A DNA stretch of 64,000 nt from Sialis fuliginosa (GCA_961205875.1 OY540822.1:13704501-13768500), one strand, 5' to 3'. Positions 27,301-39,774 are shown, numbered from the stretch's first letter. Translations and numbers: made by a program. Notes: generated from the sequence alone by a model not told the origin.

Positions 27301-30300
27301 TTTAAATGTAACATCCATAAACACATAAAATGATTGTGATTTTTATGAAATAGTCAAAGCTTGTTTTAGAACATGCTAAGAAGAGGGCATGCAAATGATA
27401 TAGTTATAGTAATTAAACAAGAAATTAGTTTTAAATAGAATATGTATGTCGAGATTCCGTCTTAAATTTATTACAATTGAAAAATAAGCACATATTCTGT
27501 ATAATAAAGTGTGGAAACGAGATCTCGTAATACATGAGGTGAGACAACAATTTTAATAATATTAACATAGTGGTGCCAATGACAATGAATAGTGACGGTT
27601 TTTATTCAAAATGATCACATCCCTATCTCTCCAAATACACAGCATCCACATGAAAACACAAAACAAACACACCAGGTAGGTTACCTTTCAGGATGCAATC
27701 AAATTTAGCCATCCAAGAAGTTAAAACAGTTTCTTTACTCAGTCCATCGATTTCAGGTAACGACCTGTCAACAGAAATTAGATTCAAATCGGTACAGTAA
27801 ATCATATAAAGATGCACATATGTCAAGTAAGGTCTAGTGTTCATAATCATAACTACAGCTGGTTTTAATCAATATTAACTGTGCAAAAAACACTTGAACA
27901 TTATCCGTGGAGTGGAAAATGCAAAAAATTGGAAAAAGATCAAAAATTTAATAATGTAAGTAAATAAAACTTGTGGACCTCCCTACCTCCGTGATTTATT
28001 AATTTGTGCCAGTTAAATTTTTTTGAAATTATTTTTGTTTAAAATTGTTATTTTTTTTACATGGTTAGTGTTAAACCCAAGTGAGAGTGTATGTGTCTGA
28101 ATTTAACTGGGTACAATTTTACTAATTGAGAGATATGTATTTGTTAAGATATTGTAGACTGGGAGGTTATGTAGTTTACGAGATACTTTACATACTATGG
28201 ACGAACGATAAAGTAAGGTTAATAAAATTTCTATGGAACCCTAAGAAGAAATATTATTTAAATAAAATTTCGACACGTATGTAGGGCCCTTTTTGATCGG
28301 GAAGCATTAGGTTCGACACCCGTTAATGTTATGTGTGTATTATCAGTTATATCTTTCTTGGTTGCACGTATCTCTTACCGAACCCGTTTTTCTATATTGT
28401 TGCGAAATACTTCTCTAAAATCATATTGTGAACAGGCACCAGATTGAACCATTTTAAGAACACGTTCCGACTTCAAAAACACATCGTGATACGATTGTAC
28501 AGCGTTTTGGAATGCCTCGTCTGCCATAATTTGCGTTTCACCTTTTAAGAAACTCTAAAATAGAACCAGATAATAAAATTATTTCTCTCCATATTTATAG
28601 CTAGCTAACTACAATATAAACTAATAACATATAAACTAGCCAATACAATCCAATCTAATGCTATTTTGTTTTGTTTTCAGATATACAGTGCATTAAGACG
28701 GTGTTCTTGTTCCAGTAGATGTGTTCTTGAAGATAATGTTAAGGTAAGAGGAATGTTATTTTACCTGAAACCGTGATGTTATAGTTTCCAACTGATGTTT
28801 TGTTATTTTTGTTTGCCTGCGTGTCATATCTGTTGGCTGTTTGGCATTAAAAGGGTAAGCTATACATCTCGATATAAATACATAAAGTTGGATACGTCTT
28901 TTACGTTCTTCTTCTTCTCTTTCTTGTTTTTCCTTCGAAAAGTATTTAAGTATTACAAAAAATATATTATAAAACAATAATATAACAATTTCCACCAATA
29001 AAAATAATTATAACTGTTATCAATTCATGGCCACCGTAAAGAGAGGGCTGATATATCGCAACAGGAGAATTTTTTATTTATCCATATAGTATAGATACCC
29101 CCCCCCCCCCCCCCAAATCAAATTTATGCGACCCCTGAGGGTTTAAGAATCACACGGGTATTCAATGTAATTTTAATTTTGGATCAAATTGTAAAAATAG
29201 TTTACCTGTATATCAAGTTCTGTTTTTTCGCTTGCCACTGAAGGAGAAGGGCTTGTGGGGCGCGGTAAAGAGTTGGCCCTAGATGATCCCATGCTATGAC
29301 TATGGGTCTCTGAAGGAGCGCCCATGGACGGCGACAATGACCTGCTGTTAATATACATTATATTGAAAAGCATTGAAATGTAATTGGATGTTGACAAAAA
29401 TGGTGGAGGTGCTGTGCATTTACTTATTTCATTTGTTTCATTGATATAAACGACTCTAATGATAATTAATGCATAGAATCGATAGTTTATAATTAAATTG
29501 GTTGTTTTTATCGTTGTTGCGATTTTGATTCAATGTGCATTTGTTTTTATACGGCTTCCCCGTCGTAATGAAGGTAATTTTGTGAACACAAATGCAAAAT
29601 TTTGAAAAGTTATATCTCCGGATCTAAAAATAGTAGAGCAATAAATAAAACGCCAATAGATAACATACATAGTTCATAATAAAATGAGTTCTAACCCTTC
29701 ACTTATCCACCCTTAAATACAGTAGCATCAAAAAAATGTACCCTTATTTTCATTGATTTTGTACATATGTACATTTTGTACTTATAGTCGATCTTTATTA
29801 TTACGCCTTCTGTCATAGAATTTACTAATGAAGTAGTTACAATAGCCTGCTATAGTTAACTACTTAGCAAAATTCTATAGTTTTTTTTTACCAAGGACCT
29901 AAACTTGAATTGTGGTTTGGATTCAATATATGTATAAATATCGTATCTAGTGGTGTAATTACAAATTTCGGATTCCTCAAACATTGTTATGTTGGACATT
30001 CTAGTATATTGATTATTTTTTCTGAATTACACAAATAGTTAACAGATTCAAAAGACTGAAAATTTTAGCAAAGTTGAGAACCGATATTAAATGTAATTGC
30101 AATTTTATATATTATTGAAGAGATGGCAGCACAAGGTATATTTCATTTGTATAACTTTGAATAATTTCTGAAATAATACCTACCTACGTAAGTGCGATGA
30201 GTGCTAATAATTTTCTTTTGATCTCGGCATCATTACATATGGACAATGTTATGCACAAATGTATCAACCCACAAAAATATCATTTTTTAGTTATTCTGTT

Positions 30301-33300
30301 CGAAATAATATATACAACATTATATAAAATAACTCATGGCTATTAAAATATCATTTAAATTATAATTTAACAAAAACACTACACTTTTAGTGATTTGAAC
30401 TATTTATTTTAATGTTATAATTTTTATTAAATTACAATACGTTACAAGATAATATAAAATTCGTAAATTGCGCTATATTGTTTTTTTATAATTTTTTTTG
30501 TAACATAGCTAACTATCATAATTTATATAAGAATTAGCTATGTATACGCGGCCAAAGGTACAGTGGGAAGTAGTCCCCACATACTATTTGTGATTTGGTT
30601 GAAGAGATAATGATTATAATAAAAAAACAATGTTTTCCAGACTTTATTGGAAGATATATTTTTTTACGATTGTTTTGAAAATTTGTTAAACAAAATTTTT
30701 AATTATAATACTGATCATTAATAGAATAGTTCGGTTCTGCTTCAGGTTCAAGTTCGCAAAAAATATTTGATTTGGATTTGGGTTCAATTTCAGATCCCTA
30801 TTTTTATCATTCAATAAACCTACAATTATTTTTTTAAATATCTTATTATTTATTTAATTATTATTCTTAATCTTCTTTTAACAAGTCAATTGTATCAAAA
30901 AAGAGCAGCTGTTATACAGTAATGTATCAACCCACATAAATATAATATTGAGTTAGACATGCAGTTTTAGCCAAGGTCGAATTTACAACATCTATACTAT
31001 AAAATTACGCGCATCAAAAACATTATTATCTCAAAATAAGCTCTATGTTAGTTAATACATTACTGAAAATCAATGTCAATTTATGTGAAAGTATTAAAAT
31101 TCAAATATGATAGTACCAGGAATCAACCATTGGCGTAGCATTATGAAAAATATTGAAGGTTAAGGTGTGTAATTTATAAATATTTTGTGTTTTGTGTATT
31201 TAGCGATAAGTGGAAATAAATAGGTTTATTACAGATTAAATTTATATCTCCGGATAACACAGGGTCCAATGCACTAGTAAACTATAATTTAAAAAAATAT
31301 CTGCCAAGTAAATGCACAGTGCTTCGTCGTGCAAAATTCACCAAAGGTAGTTAATTATTGAACAATTTAAATAAAAACCGATGCTCAGATAAATTGCTTA
31401 GAATTGGTTAACCATTTAATTAAAGTTCGAAATTTTTCTTAAAACACACCTGATTATTTTTTCGTATATTATCAATTTTTTGACAATTTCAATCTAAATC
31501 TAAATTTACGCAAACATCAAAATGACATTTAAAACGTAAAAATGACATTTAATCTAAATTAGAAAAACATTTGTCAGATTATTAAATAATTGTTCGTCCT
31601 CTACTCTCTTTATATCTGGGCCCTTATCGCTATTTTGTCCCCCATTTAGCGACTCATGTGCTTGTTCTTTAATTAATTTAAAATATTTTCAATAATTTTA
31701 TTTGGTTGGGTAGTAAAAAAAAATACTAAAAAGATATTTAGGGTATTTTAAGTTATATAATATATTAGCGCATTGGACCCGGTGTTACCCGGGGATATTA
31801 ATTTAATTAAACATAAAGTAATCATGCTCACCCAACGTGCTTACCCAAAGTGCCCACCCAGCATGCTCACACCACATGGTTCACCGCGAATTGTTTTTTC
31901 CGGCTTTTATTTTTTTTTTATTTACACAAAATATCCACAAATTATACACGTTATTTTAACCTATCCATTAGTGAAAACCGGAATAAAATCCATTTAGTAG
32001 ATAGTTATTGAAAAAATCGCGTAAAATTATATTTTCAAGCTCCCAGGAAACACCAGGTCTTGTCTTGAAATTTGTATAAAAATCAAAAATAAATGCCTTT
32101 CTTGGAAGTGAAATATTTCTTTATTTTTCAATTAATATATTTCAAAATATTTAATTATTAGCATGTATCAAAAACAATATATTTATTTGACAAAATATTT
32201 GAAAGAGACGTAATCATAGTGACCTAAATTAATAAAATACTGATACCGTAAATTATAGAATTCTTTATTCCATGGCTACTGTGTTTTTATATAAATGACA
32301 GTTGTATTCTTTTTAATCTTTTCATGTTAAATCTTAGATTTTCATAAAATATTATTAGCCACGATACTGCTCGTAAAAATGATCTAACTATTGGTGAAAA
32401 CCGCATTGGAATCGGTTCAGTTATTCCGGAGTCTATAAGTCACACACAAACGAACATTCATTTTCATATATATAGATTAATTTACGTCGATTTCATCTTT
32501 GTAATTAGTATTCATTTTGTCGGCATAGGTTACAAATCCAAATCAAATGATTGATTTTAAATTTCAATAAAAAATACACTGAAAAATTGAATTTTGTTCA
32601 AAATAGGTTTAAAAAGAAAACAAATATAAGATATATCTAACATCATTTGCTCATTTACTTATTGGAATTGTAACTAAATATTGGTTTGAAATTATATCGC
32701 AATTCTGAAAAGGAAGTGGAATTAATCTCACTAGGGAAGTGTATCTGCGATTATTATATTAGGTTTACCGTACTAATAACCTGCCGCAGCATTCTGGTTT
32801 CCTTGCAGAATAATTGAATCTTTCGTTTTTTACGTAAGATTTTCTTAAAGGAAAAGCACAACAACTCGTATCCGGTTTTTTTTTGCAAGCTTGCAAGCTC
32901 TTTTAAATGGAGTATTAATTCTGCGATAATATCTATGGATTAATTTTGAAATTTAGAGTAGTGATACTTCAACTTATTATAACATAATTAGCGACTCTGG
33001 CCGTACAAAATAATTTTCTTGATATCACCCCTGTTTACGTGAAACTTGTCAAACAATTCATGAAACTTCAAGAGAACTGTCAGATAGGTTTGAAAGTGCT
33101 TGAAAGCTTGTAAGTTTTATTAGTTCGGACATTATTCTTTTTTTAAGTATATTAGTTTTGGGCCAAATTTACTCTTGTTAGCGTGGTAAAAGATATAAAT
33201 GAGCGAAGCTAATTAAAACTATTGAAATATTCCACGCCACTGGGCTCTGATCATGAAATTCGGCTACTTTCCATTGAAATAATATCTGGTAAACACTCTC

Positions 33301-36300
33301 CTATTGTTGATATTTAATAAATGAACTGAATATAGTAGTAAATAACAATTCCTGGAAAAGAACGCCAACGCCAATAACATCAAGGGTATTAAAGTCATAA
33401 TATAGGTCATAATATAATACACGTTTTATTCGCAAATCATATTATGATAATAATACGCAATTGTGTACAACAAAATACTACAAATGTAATATGAATTGAG
33501 AAATTCCTTTGACGAGTAGTCATATTTATTTCAAAGGTAGAGCTTAAACTATTTTAAACTTTGTTTCCTTTATTTATACTGATATGCGTTTTATTGAAAA
33601 TTATTAAATCCTTTTATTGAATATCGATTGATTTTTTTTATATGTGCCTGATATAAGTTTTGATTTATTTATAATTATGGAAATAGATGTTGCATTTGTA
33701 TACACTTTTATTATAATATATCATATACATATACGTTTTTCAGAATACGTGTTTGGCTCGTATACATCTTTTTAAATATAAATTGTAATTTTTACTTTCT
33801 TATACCATGTATATGAGATATACATATACCTAGTATAAGTAAGTATAGTGAAGCCGATTTTTTTCGAACTCCGGATTTTGACGGAATTATCTATTTTGAC
33901 CTTCCCTGAATCCATTCTGACTATTTTCGCCATGTGTGTCTGTCTGTCGGTCTGTAAGCGCTGTAACTCAAATACGACAAATCGTAGAAGGGTGAAATTT
34001 TATATTTAAGATTAATTTTTGTCTGAGAAGAAAACGTCCTATTTTTGAAAACGATCTTTCAACCGGATACGGATATTACCTACGTCGATTTTTGAATTTT
34101 TCGAATTACTCTGAAACAGTGTGAAATAGAGAAAAATGGTAAAGTAAAAAAATGTAGGTAATATCTATATCTATAATTTATGTTCTATTCATTTTTTCGT
34201 AAAAACGAATTTTTGAAAAAAAAATTTATTATAATTCAAATGGTTCATAACAGAGGAGAAATTATTATTATACGTATTACAGAGATTGAACAGTGTGTGT
34301 GTTAGCCATAGGTACCATGGGACTTTCTTATACGTAATACTGAGAGTGTAGGTGAATCTAAATAATTACATAAAAAAATTCTTTCTGGCTAAATCATAAA
34401 TGTTGGAAAAAAATGTATGGTGAATAAATTATAGATAATAACATACTCGACATTTTTATCTAAAACATTTTTTTCTTATTTCAAAAATAATTCAAAAATC
34501 CAAAAATTTACAAGAGTAAACATCCGTTTTCAGTTATTACGTTAAAAAAAATCACTTGTTATATAATGGAGAAAATAATATTACCAATATTATTCATTTT
34601 GTTCTATCTTGTTAGTTTGTTAGAAATGTTTTAATAAACAAAGAATCACGTATACAATTCACTGTTAGGATTACGTATAAGAAAGTCCCGTGGTTCCCAA
34701 GGCAGATATTTTCTTAATACAATGAATGTCTCATCAAATTTGGTACAGTAATTTTCGTCAGTTTTCAAATCGGTATTTTCAAATCAGTAAATATTCCATC
34801 ATAATCGATTCAGTAGTTTTCGCGTCAAGTCGGAACAAACAAACAGATAACCGAAAATTTCAGTGCTTAAAGATGAACGCGAAGAGCAAAAAAAGGTCAT
34901 TTTTTTAAATCGAAAATTGCATCTAAAAAAATTAATTGAAAGACAGATTTTTTTTAACCGAGTTCCAAAATTTCCTTAAAATAACCTCTGACCAATAACT
35001 AAGTTGTGATATTTGAAAATCAGACCGGGTTTCAATTAAACTGGAAAATCATTTGCATTTATCTACCTTTTAAAGTATAATTACACTAGTAACCTAATAA
35101 TAATGCGGAATAAATATATGGCTTCTCTCTCGGCGTGGTTGTTCTATTAACTAACTCCAAACAAATGCAATTCAAATATAGTACAATTTATGTAACCTAT
35201 TTTTGAATTGAAATACAACTAATTTAATATTTTGTGTATAAAATAAACGCATTTGCTTCATTTTTTTCTTATCCTCACAATCAGATATAGTCAGTAAGCT
35301 TAGTATTTAACTTAAGTAAAGAAGAGATTACAGGTAGGATTATGAAGTACCTTGGGGTGGTCAAGACGGATTCTTTTCTCTATTTGTTCTATTCATATGG
35401 GAGATACAAAGTAAAATTGTACGTAGGAAACTATTAAAATTTGATTTTGAAAATAGATAACATTACTAAATTTATTAAAGTAAAAAGTTAAATTTAATTT
35501 GAATCTCAGGATAGTATTTTCTAGCATAGAGATATAAAAGATACAGATTTAGTTAAATAAAATGAATTATTTGTAAGGAAGGGGTGAATAATATGTGTTT
35601 TATTTTATTTTTTATTTCACGTGATTCAGGCGATACATCGAAAAAACTAAATATTTATTATTTATATCATCACTTTTCGTTTTCGAGTTACAAGCCTTTA
35701 CTTTAGTATCACTAAACTGAAAACGAGTGTTTACTTTTATCAATTTTTGAATTTATTTAATTATTTTTGAAATGTTGCGAATAAGAGAAACATAACTACT
35801 TGTATGTTATTATTGTATCTATGTTTTTCTTGGCTTCTGGGTATAGCCGTGATTATTCGTTCTTTATTAACCTTCAAGCAGGCGCGTAACCTAAAAGACC
35901 TGTTGAAGATTTTAGGGAATTAAAACACCAAATAATTAATTAATCACATATTTTTAATAATTAAAACAATTATCTTTCAGTCAGGAAACTATTTAGTTAT
36001 TAAAAATATGTTCTAATCGAAGTAACTGAAATTAAAATGATAATTAAAAAAGAACACATATTTTGTTTGGATTGGATCAAAATATCAATAAAATTAAATT
36101 AAAATCAAATTATAAAAAAACATACTGGCAAGATAAATCCTTATAATTAGAAATCAAAAATTATAAAATCCAAAATCTCAGTTTTCTTCCTCATCAGAAT
36201 CTTCGCCGCGACTAAAATAAAGGTTATTTGGACAACGCGAGACGCCCGGGGAAAGGGGTAATTAGTTGTTTTTGTTTGTAGTGAACTTAGAAGAGGGTAT

Positions 36301-38190
36301 TTGAGACGAGAAATGTTTGTGACGAAAATATTCAAAATTATAAACAATATCAAGTATCAAGTGCGGTCGATTCGACTGCTTGAACGTTAATGTTTAAATA
36401 CATTTAATTTAATTGAAAAATTACATGTAAAATAATGAAAATTATTATTTATAAAGTAAGTTGTGATGTTTCTTCTTATTTTTGTATCTTTAAATTGATA
36501 TTTCTATGGAAAATGGAATATGAATCATAAAATATGACTAAAATAAAATATAGAAAATAAGGTGACAAGTTGAAATTTTCAAACCGCAGGTCTGTGTACA
36601 AACTTAAAAAAGTTTAGTCAAATTTCATGGTTTTAATTTTACTTTTCATAGAAATATTAACTCGAATACATTTTGAAAGTTAATTTATAACATAATATAT
36701 TAAATTTGTTCACGCGCGTGACCGAGCGTGAGTAAAATATACAATTCGTGAGCAAAAATTACTTACACGCCCAACTTAATCCAGGGTGGTACCGAATTTC
36801 GTTTAATTTGTAGAAGTTCATGAAGTGAAAACGACGGTTTTACATATCATATGTCATCATTAATAATGATAATTAATTCTGTATGAGAGAGAGAAAGATA
36901 TCAATATTTTACGATGATGATTACACAGTGAAATTATATTTTATATGTTTAATAACATTTTATTATTGGTTGTGATTGTCTAAATAGAGGAACGCACGCA
37001 GACGTCAAAAATTAACAACAGTAAACATCCGAATCCGATTGAAATATCGTTTTCAAAAATAGGAAGTTTTCTTCCCAGACAAAAATTAATGTTAAATATA
37101 AAATTTCACCCTTCTACGATTTGTCGTATTTGAGTTACAGCGTCAACAAACAGACCGACAGACACACAGACATTATGGCGAAAATAGTCAGAATGGATTA
37201 AGGGAAAGTCAAAATTGATAATTCCACCAAAATCCGGAATTATAAAAAAATCTACTTTACAGTACATACTATTTGTATTTCATATAATATATGGATATAA
37301 GAAAGTAAAAATGTGTATAGAAAACGAAAAGTGATAAAAAATTCTAAATACTATTTAATTCCACATAAAAAAGTACCTTCAGAAACCGCAAACAACCTTG
37401 GTAAAAAGGCAAGAGATATTTGTAAATCTTTGTAGGTCATTGTAAATAAAAAACCAGTGAAAAAAAAAACAGGAGACGTTTTTTTTTTAATTTACCCTAC
37501 ATTGTGTGAATATATAATAAATAATACATAATACAATACCTACATAAATTGTATTTCTATTAAAAGGAGTTTTAATTAATTAAAGTGAACAATATACACG
37601 ACAAAAGATTTGTTTGATTTGAACTTGTAGTATTAATTTAATTTTCATAATTAAATTACAGTAGTATTTTTCACGGTATATTAACTTTAATAAAGATGGA
37701 ATCCTTGTAAGAACTTTTCTTTGCATAAACTTTTTTTTGTTTATAGAAATAAAAACATCATAATTAAATTTATGTCAAAGTCCTGTATGTATATTATATC
37801 TACGGATATACAATATACATGTAAATATATAGATTTCTATTATCAATATTTTTACCTTGATAAGGTAGTTGTTGAAGTAGGCACTTCCAAACTTGCCCCC
37901 TGTACTTCTGGATGTGCAGCATATTGATGTGGCTATAACAAAAAACACACAAAAAATTTTAAGAAAAATACGTGGAAAATTTTTGTTTTGTATATATTTA
38001 TATAAACATCATTCGTACGTCATCTGTCAAAAATATAACATTGTAAAAATGTAGAAAATATATATAAAAAAAACGCATTTCTTACTTTATAGTTGTTAGC
38101 AGGTTGGTGGTGGGCATGATGCCCATGTTTTCCCGAATGATGCACATTTTCCTCCTCACTATCATCTTCAGATGAGCTGGGATCAATCAT
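18303..38190 (-). CDS. Cadps: Calcium-dependent secretion activator (CAPS)
   Basis: CAPS is a cytosolic and vesicle-bound factor that primes dense-core vesicles for Ca2+-triggered fusion, binding PIP2 and SNAREs. Exons: 38190-38086, 37932-37856, 29344-29206, 28932-28765, 28554-28379, 27764-27685, 27017-26863, 26676-26596, 26531-26362, 26233-26162, 25850-25757, 25692-25571, 25514-25370, 25311-25205, 25141-24966, 24808-24788 (microexon), 24665-24477, 24293-24157, 24094-23805, 23034-22847, 22782-22655, 20040-19884, 19822-19681, 19622-19313, 19204-19046, 18982-18761, 18695-18556, 18495-18303. All phases agree, giving about 1380 residues against 1353 in human (remembered). The start MIDPSSSE matches the family. 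Visible in order are a charged coiled coil ([13 protein letters not shown]), the block [15 protein letters not shown], a C2 domain (about 425-560), a PH domain (about 564-680, [18 protein letters not shown]) and the MUN/MHD region (about 780-1290). The tail ends GGGTSWF. The linker before [11 protein letters not shown] is very short compared with other animals. Confidence 0.97.
21720..22060. promoter_or_regulatory. GC-rich island in a Cadps intron
   Basis: This part of the intron between exons 22782-22655 and 20040-19884 is clearly GC-richer than its surroundings and includes CGCGCGCCTGCGCCCGCAGG. On the plus strand a donor-like AGATCAGTAAGTAG follows near 21954. It could be an internal promoter, an enhancer or the first exon of an unknown transcript. 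No coding frame was recognised. Confidence 0.3.
23076..23770. mobile_element. hAT-type element in a Cadps intron
   Basis: Terminal inverted repeats CAGTGCTTCTTAAA at 23076 and its complement ending at 23770 match over 14 bases. They are flanked by an exact 8-bp target duplication, ATCTAAAA (23068-23075 and 23771-23778). Length is 695 bp with no transposase ORF, so it is non-autonomous. A second element starting CAGTGGCGAGGCG (23364) and carrying the foldback at 23516-23722 is nested inside it. It ends 34 bp from a coding exon. Confidence 0.85.
23516..23722. repeat. Foldback of family F, short copy
   Basis: The left arm TCTACGTCTTATT...GTTGAAGTTCACTGCAGGAA is mirrored by the right arm ending AATAAGACGTAGA. 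The same arms occur in the large foldback at 48464-49190 and partly at 44041-44280. Confidence 0.8.
24788..24808 (-). CDS. Cadps: 21-nt Cadps microexon in the PH domain
   Basis: Exactly 21 nt, encoding ANLMVSM, between an acceptor (TTACAG) and a donor (GTAAGCC). Both neighbours join with or without it in the same frame (phase 1 on both sides). Including it gives the order ...EPSS-ANLMVSM-DLEGGRF..., which matches the Drosophila CAPS sequence as I remember it (SANLMFGID). Vertebrate CAPS, as remembered, lacks these residues. It is likely an alternatively spliced neural microexon. Confidence 0.75.
29100..29115. repeat. Poly-C tract in a Cadps intron
   Basis: An uninterrupted run of about 16 C on the plus strand, 90 nt from the exon 29344-29206. 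It is likely a simple repeat of variable length. Confidence 0.8.
31766..32480. repeat. Dispersed repeat R2, copy in the large Cadps intron
   Basis: It starts near GCGCATTGGACCCGGTGTTA and ends near GGTGAAAACCGCATTGGAAT, then ACAAACGAACATTCATTTTC. The same blocks occur in opposite order and strand at 54585-54990. A partial copy with GGGTCCAATGCACTAGTAA is at about 31200-31290. Non-coding; class unknown. Confidence 0.6.
32948..33105. repeat. Dispersed repeat R4 fragment
   Basis: It shares GTGATACTTCAAC and ACTTCAAGAGAACTGTCA, inverted, with 15528-15662. Non-coding. Confidence 0.5.
33826..34510 (+). repeat. Dispersed repeat R1, long copy
   Basis: It runs from TAGTGAAGCCGATTTTTTTC through GTCTGTCTGTCGGTCTG, AATACGACAAATCGTAG and CATGGGACTTTCTTATACG. 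It is the reverse complement, piece by piece, of 49430-50100, and partly of 36990-37320. No transposase or reverse-transcriptase frame was found. A further piece with the same CTTATACGTAAT motif complemented lies at about 34660-34850. Confidence 0.75.
36990..37320 (-). repeat. Dispersed repeat R1, partial copy
   Basis: It contains CTTCCCAGACAAAAATTAAT, CTACGATTTGTCGTATTTGA, the ACAGACCGACAGACACACAG run, and ends in ATAAGAAAGTAAAAA. It is the same order and strand as 49430-50100. Confidence 0.7.
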
Positions 38191-38203
38191 TGCTAATCAC
38201 CGG
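38191..38203 (-). other. Cadps 5' UTR segment preceding the start codon
   Basis: The minus-strand stretch CTTTTGGTTTTAG is a good pyrimidine-rich acceptor with AG at 38205-38204. It leaves 13 nt of 5' UTR before the ATG at 38190. At least one non-coding exon must therefore lie upstream (higher coordinates). Confidence 0.7.
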
Positions 38204-38231
38204 CTAAAACCAAAAGAGATATAATTGTATA

Positions 38232-38682
38232 CAGTGTCGGTTTTAGGGGTAGGGGGGCTACTACTAACTAGGGTGACCGCCCGGGGCACCAGGCCACGTG
38301 GTGCGGCGCACAATGGGGCATAAGTGACTTTTTTGGTTCAAATTAAAAAAAAGTTGGAGTCTGTAGGATCGCGCCACGCTGAGATATTAACTATTCAACT
38401 TATTTGTTAATTTATCAATTTTAATATCTTAATAATTTGTGAAAGGGGTCTTGATGGTCTTAGGGCATTTGATAGTCTTAAAGTTAATGATGTAAGATAT
38501 ATATTTTTTTTAAGTTGGAGTCTGTAGGATCGCGCCACGCTGAGATATTAACTATTCAACTTAGTTATTAATTTATCAATTTTAATTGACATTTTTGGTG
38601 ATTTTTGAACATTTTTTTAGGGGGAAAGAGGGCGGAAAAATAAATCGCACCCAGGGCGCCAAACTTGCTAAGACCGGCTCTG
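38232..38682. mobile_element. hAT-type MITE beside the first coding exon of Cadps
   Basis: Terminal repeats CAGTGTCGGTTTTAG at 38232 and the complement of CAGAGCCGGTCTTAG ending at 38682 match at 12 of 15 bases. They are flanked by an exact 8-bp target duplication ATTGTATA (38224-38231 and 38683-38690). Length is 451 bp. It contains a 74-bp direct duplication beginning AAGTTGGAGTCTGTAGGATC (38351-38424 and 38512-38585). No ORF. Confidence 0.9.
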
Positions 38683-38720
38683 ATTGTATATAATCTCAAA
38701 TCTTAAAAAATATACCTATA

Positions 38721-39045
38721 CAGGTATTTTTCAACTTACGACCGAGATATGTTCATAGACATCGCTCGTAAGCAGATATAAAAAAACGATGTTAATATTT
38801 TTGATTTTGTCATTTTCCTTGATGTGAAACGAATAGAATTTCCTATACATAACAAACAGTTGCGGGTTCCCTAAAATATGTAGATAAATAATAATAAATA
38901 TATTAAATTTTAGGGATATCCCTAAAATTTTCAGGGATATCCCTGCAAATGTTTGTTTCATTCTTGTAATAATAATACTGTGCATTTATGAAAGAGACAA
39001 ACACAAGGTCGTAAGTGGGAACCGTCGTAAGTCGAGAACTACCTG
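38721..39045. mobile_element. TA-flanked MITE
   Basis: The left end CAGGTATTTTTCAACTTACG pairs with the complement of the right end CGTAAGTCGAGAACTACCTG. TA occurs immediately outside both ends, as in Tc1/mariner-type insertions. About 325 bp, non-coding. Internally a GGGATATCCCT palindrome occurs twice. Confidence 0.65.
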
Positions 39046-39555
39046 TATTTGACTTGAGCATTTTACTCCGTTTAAAATGAATGAACGTTTCTCAGAACTG
39101 AACGATTACGCCGAACAATTTCCTAAGCTTATCGTAAAAATCTTGTCGTAAAAGATCAAAGTAATAATTTTGTCGTTCTGTTCAACTGGAGATGTATTTG
39201 TGGGATTTGTAGTATTTGTAGCATTTGGTATTTGAACGTATATTATTTACATATATGTATTTGTTATTGGACGGTTTACGCAAAATACATTGCTTTACTA
39301 TCGTAAAATATAAACTATATATACACATACAAAAATGAATTTAATTTATAAAATCTTAAAAATATGATACTATAGTTTGTTCCATTTAACCCTTTGAACG
39401 CGTCCATATAACGAAACAATTATTTCTAACATAAAAATGTGCACATTCCCCTAAAAAAATCAAAATGTTATATTTTTTTATTTATATTTTGTCATACAAT
39501 ATATACAATTTTGCATACAATAAAAATACAAAAGTCGATTTCCACGACTCGTGTA

Positions 39556-39704
39556 CTATAGTCCATTTTCTCGCGGAAGGAAAAAAAGTACAATCGACTT
39601 TCATTTAAGTTTGCAGTGGTTGCCGGGGATTTGACGGTACGAATCGTGAATCGTACCGTCAAATCCCCAGCAACTACTGCAAACTTAAATGAAAGAGACT
39701 ATAG
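39556..39704. mobile_element. Foldback MITE, copy 2
   Basis: The palindrome core at 39598-39695 (CTTTCATTTAAGTTTGCAG and its complement) is related to copy 1 at 12038-12154. The outer octamer CTATAGTC (39556) and GACTATAG (ending 39704) also pair. About 34 bp interrupts the left arm, so this copy is asymmetric. Confidence 0.8.
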
Positions 39705-39774
39705 GAAATACAAAGAATAAAATCCTTAATATTAATTTAAATTAAATTTAGAAGACTATGAAAAATACCCTTTA

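Larger units (their letters stand above)
29345..37855 (-). other. Largest Cadps coding intron (8.5 kb)
   Basis: It separates the proline/serine-rich N-terminal exon from the exon starting at 29344. Apart from the R1, R2 and R4 repeat copies it is AT-rich sequence in which no further exon could be supported. Confidence 0.7.

Noticed and set aside
38731-38985. 84-codon frame near the Cadps start
   Set aside because: It lies wholly inside the TA-flanked MITE 38721-39045 and has random composition.
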